This document shows positions 27,040-32,667 of a stretch of DNA of 32,667 bases, in pieces (position 1 is the first letter of the stretch; each line of letters starts with the position of its first letter). Below the pieces are notes generated by a model. It did no database searches, was not told the DNA's origin, and saw nothing but the letters and a program-made list of their open reading frames with translations. This stretch comes from Gammaproteobacteria bacterium. GTDB lineage: Bacteria; Pseudomonadota; Gammaproteobacteria; DSM-19610. Both the position numbers and the translations under genes were made by a program. The stretch is taken from the NCBI GenBank assembly GCA_030618475.1, contig JAUXDG010000002.1, forward strand, positions 1 through 32,667. Direction: 5' to 3'.

Positions 27040-28131
27040 ATGGGATTTAAATGCGGAATTGTTGGTTTGCCGAATGTCGGCAAGTCAACCTTGTTCAACG
27101 CCCTCACCAAAGCCGGGATTCAGGCTGAGAATTATCCGTTCTGTACCATAGATCCCAACGTCGGCGTAGTGCCGGTTCCAGATCCAAGACTGGCTGAACT
27201 GGCGGCGATTGTTAATCCGCAAAGGGTGTTGCCCACTACCATGGAATTTGTGGACATCGCCGGCCTGGTTGCCGGCGCCTCCAAGGGTGAGGGGCTGGGT
27301 AACAAGTTCCTCGCCAACATCCGCGAGACCGACGCCATTGTGCATGTTGTGCGCTGTTTCCAGGATGATAATGTGATACACGTGGGGGGCAGAATAGATC
27401 CACTATCCGATATCGAAGTCATCAATACCGAACTGGCGCTGGCCGATCTGGAGACTGTGGAAAAAGCCCTACACCGGGTCAGCAAAGTAGCCAAAAGCGG
27501 TGACAAGGCTGCCAGGTCCAAACTGGTTGTGCTTGAACAACTCGGGACCCATCTCGACGAAGGTCACATGGCACGTGCCATGAATCTGGACGATGACGCC
27601 AGGGCAGAGCTGTACGACCTTCATCTGCTGACCATCAAACCCACCATGTATATCGCCAATGTTGCTGAAGATGGATTCCGCAACAACCCCCAGCTCGATG
27701 CCGTGCGTGTACTGGCGGAACGGGAGGGTGCTGCGGTGGTGCCGGTGTGTGCAGCCATCGAGGCCGAACTGGTTGAGCTGGACGAGGAAGACCAGAGCGC
27801 CTTTCTGCATGAACTCGGGCTCGAAGAACCCGGCCTGACCCGGGTAATCCGTGCCGGCTATCTCCTGCTCGGACTGCACACCTACTTCACCGCCGGTGTG
27901 AAGGAAGTCCGCGCCTGGACGGTACGCATCGGTGCTACAGCGCCACAGGCGGCCGGGGTCATCCACACAGATTTCGAGAAAGGTTTTATCCGGGCGGAAG
28001 TGACATCTTTCGATGACTTTATCGCCTGTAAAGGCGAACAGGGCGCCAGGGAGGCCGGAAAGCTGCGTCTGGAAGGCAAAGACTATGTCGTGCATGACGG
28101 TGATGTCATGCACTTCCGCTTTAACGTCTAA
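27040..28131 (+). CDS. ychF: YchF, ribosome-associated Obg-family ATPase/GTPase
   Basis: Conserved P-loop NTPase that binds ribosomes and prefers ATP over GTP; linked to translation and oxidative-stress response. The 363 residues show the G1 loop GLPNVGKST (8-16), G3 [20 protein letters not shown] and the altered G4 motif NVAEDG, in which NxxE replaces NKxD, explaining the ATP preference. A coiled-coil arm and a C-terminal TGS domain ([21 protein letters not shown]) follow. It is the last protein gene of the hemA-divergent plus-strand group. A Shine-Dalgarno is not evident. Confidence 0.97.
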   Translation: MGFKCGIVGLPNVGKSTLFNALTKAGIQAENYPFCTIDPNVGVVPVPDPRLAELAAIVNPQRVLPTTMEFVDIAGLVAGASKGEGLGNKFLANIRETDAIVHVVRCFQDDNVIHVGGRIDPLSDIEVINTELALADLETVEKALHRVSKVAKSGDKAARSKLVVLEQLGTHLDEGHMARAMNLDDDARAELYDLHLLTIKPTMYIANVAEDGFRNNPQLDAVRVLAEREGAAVVPVCAAIEAELVELDEEDQSAFLHELGLEEPGLTRVIRAGYLLLGLHTYFTAGVKEVRAWTVRIGATAPQAAGVIHTDFEKGFIRAEVTSFDDFIACKGEQGAREAGKLRLEGKDYVVHDGDVMHFRFNV

Positions 28132-28132
28132 C

Positions 28133-28161
28133 TGGACAGCAGGCCGTTAAATTCCTACAAT
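28133..28161 (+). promoter_or_regulatory. Promoter of tRNA-Met
   Basis: TGGACA (28133-28138), a 17-bp spacer and TACAAT (28156-28161) each match sigma70 consensus at five of six positions. The following GC-rich discriminator (CTCGCC) is typical of stable-RNA promoters under stringent control. The tRNA starts about 36 nt after the expected initiation point. Confidence 0.7.
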
Positions 28162-28203
28162 CTCGCCTCTTTCCGCGGCCGACCTGAGCCGCATCCGAAC
28201 AAT

Positions 28204-28280
28204 GGCAAGGTAGCTCAGTTGGTTAGAGCACAGCACTCATAATGCTGGGGTCGGCGGTTCGAGCCCGCCCCTTGCTACCA
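28204..28280 (+). tRNA. tRNA-Met (anticodon CAU), elongator type
   Basis: A 77-nt cloverleaf including CCA. The anticodon stem CAGCA/TGCTG encloses CTCATAA, anticodon CAT. The D-arm TAGCTCAGTTGGTTAGAGC and variable loop GGGTC match the elongator tRNA-Met of E. coli better than tRNA-Ile2, and the initiator GGG/CCC stem is absent. The acceptor stem GGCAAGG/CCTTGCT has a G1-U72 wobble instead of G-C, which is unusual. tRNA-Ile2 with lysidine cannot be fully excluded. Confidence 0.93.
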
Positions 28281-28495
28281 AATATTACCATGCCTATCAA
28301 TGTGTCATGCTCTCCTGGGTGGGGCTCAGGCCTGGCGCAGGATCACCGGTGCGGGACTCTTGCCCGCAAACCCGTTCCGCCGCTCCAATCAGCTTACCCA
28401 GTTCTGCGCCAGAGGAATGCGTCGTTATGCGTCCGGACGTGTGGCCGAGCAGATCCTGCCGACCCATGCCCGAGCCAAAGAGCGCTCGCGGTGTT
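28281..28495. other. Spacer between tRNA-Met and the redox operon
   Basis: No supported gene. Overlapping open frames exist on the plus strand but have no ribosome site or recognisable motif. A small stem TGCGGG/CCCGCA (28350-28355 with 28363-28368) lies downstream of the minus-strand cytochrome gene, but without a T-run. Being the 3' flank of a tRNA, it could hold an attachment-site remnant; none is visible. Confidence 0.5.
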
Positions 28496-30505
28496 TTAGA
28501 CCAAACCCTGCTGAAAGAACCCGATTGTTACCAGGATCAGCAGGATCAGCCCAATGCCGAGCAGAGTGAAGCCGAGTACGTAGGAAACCGTGTTGGCTCG
28601 CTTTGATGGCGGGGCTACCAGGCGTTTTTCCAGTTCACCACTGGCCTTCAGTCGTTGGTATTCCTCTGGTCGGTCTTCCTTGAATTCCTCCAAGTCCCAG
28701 CTACCGACAAACATCACCGTATCCAGTGGGAATTTGCTGGGTCGGAAGTGGTTGTTGAAGAAATGCACCACGAATAACGTCATAACCGCAAGGAAGGCCT
28801 CCAGCCCGTGGGCCAGGGTCGCCAGGTTGAACGCCCAGCCGGGCAGGAAACGGCTGAAGAACGGTGAGAACCACAGGATCAGGCCGGACAGGCCGATTAC
28901 CAGCGCGCCCCAATAGACCGCCCAGTAGTCGAACTTCTCCCAATAAGCCCAGCGGTCGAAGCGCGGCGCATCACCCTTGCCGAAGAACCAGCCGAACTGG
29001 CCCTTCATGTCCGCCCAGTCTTTCTTGCGTGGCAGCAGTGAGTCGTGGCCAAACCAGTCGAAGTCCTTGTCTTTGGACAGTCGCAGCAGCACCACGCCGG
29101 CGTGGCCGAATACCGCGATCAGGAATACCACCGCGGCGGTTCGATGCACATAGCCGAAGTCGCCAGGGCCGCCGAACAGCTTGATGAGGGTGGTTGCCCA
29201 GCCGGTTTCCGGGAACATTACCACCATTCCGGTCAGGGTCAGGACCATTACCGACAGCGCCAATGCCCAGTGGTTCGCGCGCCATTGCCAGGAGAATCGG
29301 CGGACGTGTTTGCCGCTGTTGTGTTTGACTCGTTTCATCCGCACGCGGAAGCGTTTGCCGTCGACGACGACGGTTTCATACGGACGTGATTTCAGTTCAC
29401 GCCAGAACCACAACATCGAGTGGCTGTAGAAGAATATCAGTGTCAGGATGATGATCGCGATCATCACCCGACCCAGCCACCACATTCCCGGGTTGCGCTC
29501 GAAGTCGCCCATGTCGGCATGGGCACGGAAATTGGTGAACTCCGGGCCGGCATCCTCGTGGCAGTTCCGGCAGGTTTTCAGGATGTTTTTTTCTGAAACC
29601 AGCGCTGCGAAATTGTCGGTCTTGTGGGTGTTGTGCGGACTGTGACAGTCCTTGCACTGGGCGACGTCTTTGTCGCCTAGCCAGGCGAGCTGGCCGTGCG
29701 TGGTGGCCTTGTAGCTGCGTACCTGCTTGTCGTGGCAACTACCGCACTGTTCGGTAATTACGCGGTGGGTCGCCAGGGCGTCTTTTTCGGCGATTTGGTG
29801 TGCGGAGTGACAGTCAGTGCAGGTCGCGCTGTCACCCTTCCAGGGTGTTTTGAGGCTGGCGCCGTGGATCGACTGTTGGTATTCGTTGAGTTCTTTCTGA
29901 TGGCACTCACCGCAGGTTTCCGGTGAATTCAGTTTATAGACGGTCGAACGTGGGTCGTCAGAACGATAGACATAGTGCGCGGTGTGACAATCGGAGCAAC
30001 GGGCATTGTCCTGCGCGTCTTTCTGTTGCGCATGGACGGAATGAGTGTATTGCCTGGTCTGGATGACAATGTCGATGTCGTCGCCGCTGAGCCAGGCAGT
30101 GCGCTCTGGTGCGCTGCCTTCACCCTGCTGTATATGGCAGCTTATGCAATCGACCGTTTTCAGGTCGTCTTGGTGTGGTAGCTGTTCGATGTCCGCATGG
30201 CAGTCCAGGCAACCATAGTGACCATGCACGCTGGCCTTCAGCGCATCGGTCTCTATGTCCAGATGGCGATAGGGCGGTGTGCCGTCCTTGCCGAGCGGAA
30301 CGGCGAAGCCCTTTTCGCCGTGGCAGTTCAGGCAGTCGCCATCGTTGATTTGATTTCGGCCCAGCTTCTGTTCGCCGGGCAGCAGTCCTTCCGCGGGTTT
30401 GTCGACCGGTTGCTGAGCGGCAGCGCTGTCGTCCGTGGCAAAGGCAGGGCCGGTCAGCACCGCCAGCAGTATGCCGGCGATTAGTGCGTACACGCGACGT
30501 TTCAT
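28496..30505 (-). CDS. Nine-haem cytochrome c fused to membrane cytochrome b
   Basis: Probable quinone-linked electron-transfer protein. The 669 residues start with a signal peptide (cleavage near AFA-TDD). Nine CXXCH haem c sites follow, beginning at residues 58, 99, 120, 170, 198, 229, 254, 284 and 312. A membrane segment (343-365) leads to a cytosolic basic stretch. The cytochrome b domain resembles formate dehydrogenase gamma / thiosulfate reductase subunit C, with histidines 412, 454, 468, 567, 581 and 586 in or near helices as candidate haem b ligands. A last membrane helix spans 640-663. Its ATG overlaps the amt stop (ATGA). As the third gene after the HAO-like cytochrome, it probably connects that enzyme to the quinone pool. 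Family name and direction of flow are inferred. Confidence 0.85.
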   Translation of the reverse strand: MKRRVYALIAGILLAVLTGPAFATDDSAAAQQPVDKPAEGLLPGEQKLGRNQINDGDCLNCHGEKGFAVPLGKDGTPPYRHLDIETDALKASVHGHYGCLDCHADIEQLPHQDDLKTVDCISCHIQQGEGSAPERTAWLSGDDIDIVIQTRQYTHSVHAQQKDAQDNARCSDCHTAHYVYRSDDPRSTVYKLNSPETCGECHQKELNEYQQSIHGASLKTPWKGDSATCTDCHSAHQIAEKDALATHRVITEQCGSCHDKQVRSYKATTHGQLAWLGDKDVAQCKDCHSPHNTHKTDNFAALVSEKNILKTCRNCHEDAGPEFTNFRAHADMGDFERNPGMWWLGRVMIAIIILTLIFFYSHSMLWFWRELKSRPYETVVVDGKRFRVRMKRVKHNSGKHVRRFSWQWRANHWALALSVMVLTLTGMVVMFPETGWATTLIKLFGGPGDFGYVHRTAAVVFLIAVFGHAGVVLLRLSKDKDFDWFGHDSLLPRKKDWADMKGQFGWFFGKGDAPRFDRWAYWEKFDYWAVYWGALVIGLSGLILWFSPFFSRFLPGWAFNLATLAHGLEAFLAVMTLFVVHFFNNHFRPSKFPLDTVMFVGSWDLEEFKEDRPEEYQRLKASGELEKRLVAPPSKRANTVSYVLGFTLLGIGLILLILVTIGFFQQGLV

Positions 30506-31764
30506 AACTTCTGGGTGAATTCCGGATAGGCCTCCAGACCAATTTCGGCGATATCCGCACCTTCGTACTCATCCAGTTCCGACAGGCGAATGCCCATGGT
30601 CTTCTTGAGAATCAGCCAGGTCACAAAGCTGGTACTGAATACCCAGATGAAGATCAGCGCAATGCCCTCCAGTTGTGCGATGAAGCTGGCCTTGGGGTTG
30701 GACAGCACCACCGCCAGCAGACCCCAGATGCCGACAACGCCATGCACCGAAATTGCTCCCACCGGGTCATCGATATGGCCGCGGCGGTCCATCATGATGA
30801 TAGAGACGACCACGATTAGTCCACCGACAATGCCGATGAAGGTAGCCAGCCCCGGCGTTGGTGTCAGTGGTTCCGCGGTTATCGCGACCAGCCCGGCGAG
30901 GACCCCGTTCAGGCCCATGGTGAGGTCGGTCTTGCCGAACCAAAGTCGTGACAAAATCAGCGCGGCGATGCAGCCACCGGCGGCGGCCATGTTGGTATTC
31001 ACGAAGATCAATGAGACCGCATTGGCGGCTGGGACCGAGGTGATGGTCAGTTGCGAGCCACCGTTGAAGCCGAACCATCCCAGCCAAAGAATCATGGTGC
31101 CGAGGGTTGCGAAGGTCATGTTGGAACCGGGGATGGCCATCGGTTGCAGGCCGCCGTCCGGTTTTCTGACGTATTTTCCCTTGCGCGCGCCGAGTAGCAG
31201 AACGCCGGCCAGGGCAGCGGAGGCGCCGGCCAGATGGACCACGCCACTGCCGGCGAAATCCAGGAAGCCCGCCTGTTCGAGTATGCCGCCACCCCATTTC
31301 CAGTAACCCTGGATCGGGTAGATCAGCGCGGTCATTACCACGCTGAACAGCAGGAAAGACCATAGTTTCATGCGCTCGGCGACACTGCCGGAGATGATCG
31401 ACATCGCCGTGGCGACGAATACCACCTGGAAGAAGAAGTCTGAGAGTTTTGAGTGACCCAGTTCACCGCCGGACTCAACCACCTGCGCGAGGCTGTTGTC
31501 GAGGCCCAGAAAAAAGCTTATTGATGGCAGCCAGGCGCTATCGCTGCTGCCGTACATGATGTTGTATCCGACCAGCATGTACATGATGCAGGCAATTGCA
31601 TACAGAGCGATATTTTTGGTCAGGATCTCGGCTACGCTCTTGGTGCGCACCATGCCGGATTCCAGCATCGCGAAGCCGGTGGCCATCCACATCACCAGCG
31701 CGCCGGACATCAACAGGAAGAAGGTATCCTGCGAATAGATCAGTTCGATTAGTTTGGTTTCCAT
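30502..31764 (-). CDS. amt: Ammonium transporter (Amt family)
   Basis: Trimeric inner-membrane channel for ammonium. The ATG at 31764 gives 420 residues starting METKLIELIYSQDTFFLLMSGALVMWMATGFAMLE, the usual extracellular start without a cleaved signal; an upstream ATG at 31815 is not conserved. About eleven membrane segments are visible. Asp169 (FLDFAGSGVVH) and the twin pore histidines His177 and His341 (VHGVVGIWG) are in place. The tail ends EGADIAEIGLEAYPEF, typical of Amt cytosolic tails that meet GlnK. No glnK gene is near. Its location between an HAO-like cytochrome and a quinone-linked cytochrome ties it to nitrogen redox chemistry rather than simple assimilation. Confidence 0.94.
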   Translation of the reverse strand: METKLIELIYSQDTFFLLMSGALVMWMATGFAMLESGMVRTKSVAEILTKNIALYAIACIMYMLVGYNIMYGSSDSAWLPSISFFLGLDNSLAQVVESGGELGHSKLSDFFFQVVFVATAMSIISGSVAERMKLWSFLLFSVVMTALIYPIQGYWKWGGGILEQAGFLDFAGSGVVHLAGASAALAGVLLLGARKGKYVRKPDGGLQPMAIPGSNMTFATLGTMILWLGWFGFNGGSQLTITSVPAANAVSLIFVNTNMAAAGGCIAALILSRLWFGKTDLTMGLNGVLAGLVAITAEPLTPTPGLATFIGIVGGLIVVVSIIMMDRRGHIDDPVGAISVHGVVGIWGLLAVVLSNPKASFIAQLEGIALIFIWVFSTSFVTWLILKKTMGIRLSELDEYEGADIAEIGLEAYPEFTQKL

Positions 31765-31792
31765 TACAGACTCGATTCGGTATTCGTGAGGG

Positions 31793-31820
31793 GGCGGGTA
31801 CCGCGCCAGCGGCACCCGCC
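31793..31820 (-). promoter_or_regulatory. GC-rich hairpin between HAO-like gene and amt
   Basis: GGCGGGT (31793-31799) pairs with ACCCGCC (31814-31820), and inside it CCGC pairs with GCGG around a 4-nt loop, with one mismatched pair between. On the minus strand no T-run follows. It could protect the upstream hao-like message from decay or lower read-through into amt. Confidence 0.6.
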
Positions 31821-31827
31821 GTGGGCA

Positions 31828-32667
31828 TTAGCGCTTGATGTTGGCTTCAGCTTCGGCCTTCATGCGTGCCTTCATGATGTTGAAGCCATGGTTGTCGTCA
31901 TCAGACGGACGCCAGGCCTTGGGCGGCTTGCCACCTTCGAACCAGCGATGCATCGGTGAGGCGAGTACCTCGGTCAACAGTACCTCGACCTTGTCAGCAC
32001 CCTCGGTGTTGCCGTTCTCGCGGGCATGCTTGATGGATTCGCGAATCCCCGGGACCATTTCCATATAGAAGCGGTGAGCAACCTCGAACACACCTTCCCA
32101 GTGGACATAGTCCGGGGCGAACATCGCGGCACCGTGACGAGCGCGACGACCTTCGTGGTGCCACAGGTAGAAGTAGTCCCATTCGATGGCTTCATTGAAC
32201 TTGACCGGGTCACGCAGGCCGTTCTGCAGCATGGAAACCACTAACTTCTTGGCTGGAATCAGAAATTTGTCGTTGAACATGACAACGAAGTTATCCAGCT
32301 GCTCGAAATGGCCGTCGACAATATTGTTGCCGTGACAGGCGCGACATACCGATTTCATGTCCTTGCGACGTTCCAGCCAGGGCTTGACATCCTTGCCCTT
32401 GCTGATGGCCTTGGAATCAACCCGTGCGGATACCGGCGCGCGCAGGTTCCAGGCGATGCGGTCGCCGATGTCATGCGTCACCGGCAGGTCCTTGGTGCGG
32501 GACATATGGCAGGTGGCGCAGGTCGGTGCGGCAGTGTAGTCCTCGCCAACGATCCACTTGCTGGAATCCAGATTCATCTCATCCTTATGAGCGCGGAAGG
32601 CGATACCGTGGGCGGACTCCTCATAGATTTCCTTCTGCGGATGGTCCGGGCCGAGGTGGCAGCGGCC
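31828..32667 (-). CDS. Octahaem HAO-like cytochrome c, C-terminal part (cut by window edge)
   Basis: The open frame continues through the right edge; 279 residues of the C-terminal part are visible. Three haem c sites can be seen: the end of a CXXCH (RCH) at the edge, CATCH (visible residues 50-54) and CRACH (108-112). The order and linking sequences (CHLGPDHPQKEIYEESAHGI, then APTCATCHMS and THDIGDRIAWNLR) match the hydroxylamine oxidoreductase (HAO/OCC) family. The later block WHHEGRRARHGAAMFAPDYVHWEGVFEVAHRFY is family-typical. Tyr187 (codon 32107-32109) lies where the tyrosine crosslinked to the P460 haem is expected; this alignment is from memory. It is the most upstream gene visible in the operon, 63 nt before amt. 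Reaction and direction are unproven. Confidence 0.85.
   Translation of the reverse strand, partial: GRCHLGPDHPQKEIYEESAHGIAFRAHKDEMNLDSSKWIVGEDYTAAPTCATCHMSRTKDLPVTHDIGDRIAWNLRAPVSARVDSKAISKGKDVKPWLERRKDMKSVCRACHGNNIVDGHFEQLDNFVVMFNDKFLIPAKKLVVSMLQNGLRDPVKFNEAIEWDYFYLWHHEGRRARHGAAMFAPDYVHWEGVFEVAHRFYMEMVPGIRESIKHARENGNTEGADKVEVLLTEVLASPMHRWFEGGKPPKAWRPSDDDNHGFNIMKARMKAEAEANIKR

Noticed and set aside
28242-28606. Overlapping plus-strand frames after tRNA-Met as a possible transposase remnant
   Set aside because: No family motif, no ribosome site, and the frames run into the antisense of the cytochrome gene.
28496-32667. Classic ammonia-oxidation locus
   Set aside because: No amoCAB, haoB-like, c554 or cM552 gene is visible, and the gene order differs; only HAO-family membership is supported.

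Overview
This window looks like a chromosomal segment of a gammaproteobacterium. The evidence is the gene order (mreBCD-mrdA-rodA-mltB-rlpA-dacA; hemA-prfA-prmC; TPR lipoprotein-lolB-ispE-tRNA-Gln-prs-rplY-pth-ychF), an Enterobacteria-type LexA with CTGT-N8-ACAG boxes, and outer-membrane lipoprotein machinery (LolB, RlpA). The DNA is moderately GC-rich by eye. I cannot name a genus. The multihaem cytochromes at the right edge point to a respiratory or chemolithotrophic lifestyle.

Layout. 1-221: an AT-rich control region with tandem palindromes, then a lexA promoter covered by two SOS boxes. 222-2873 (+): a DNA-damage operon, lexA-imuA-imuB, with overlapping genes and no dnaE2 (imuC) after it. 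2897-12563 (-): an envelope cluster read right to left, mreB-mreC-mreD-mrdA-rodA-mltB-rlpA-dacA-dat. It covers cell-shape control, septal and side-wall peptidoglycan hydrolysis, and D-amino-acid metabolism. 12734-15938 (+): gatC-gatA-gatB, the tRNA-dependent amidotransferase, divergent from mreB. 15969-21138 (-): hemA-prfA-prmC, a small unknown gene, moeB and a JAMM peptidase gene. 21282-28280 (+): TPR lipoprotein, lolB, ispE, tRNA-Gln(UUG), prs, rplY, pth, ychF and tRNA-Met(CAU). 28496-32667 (-): a redox operon running in from the right edge. It holds an octahaem hydroxylamine-oxidoreductase-like cytochrome (N-terminus outside the window), an Amt ammonium channel, and a fused nine-haem cytochrome c / membrane cytochrome b.

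The first 28 kb is mostly conserved housekeeping DNA with some unusual signals. mreC appears to start at AUU. A perfect 23-bp hairpin lies between prfA and prmC. Three copies of a CCACGGAA-type palindrome occur between minus-strand genes, one forming an intrinsic terminator. rplY has a structured leader with two possible starts.

The most distinctive part is the right-hand HAO-like / Amt / cytochrome c-b operon. The order and tight coupling suggest a nitrogen-redox module: a periplasmic HAO-family enzyme exchanging electrons with the quinone pool through the cytochrome c-b protein, with an ammonium channel co-expressed. The direction (hydroxylamine oxidation or nitrite/hydroxylamine reduction to ammonium) cannot be decided from the visible part.
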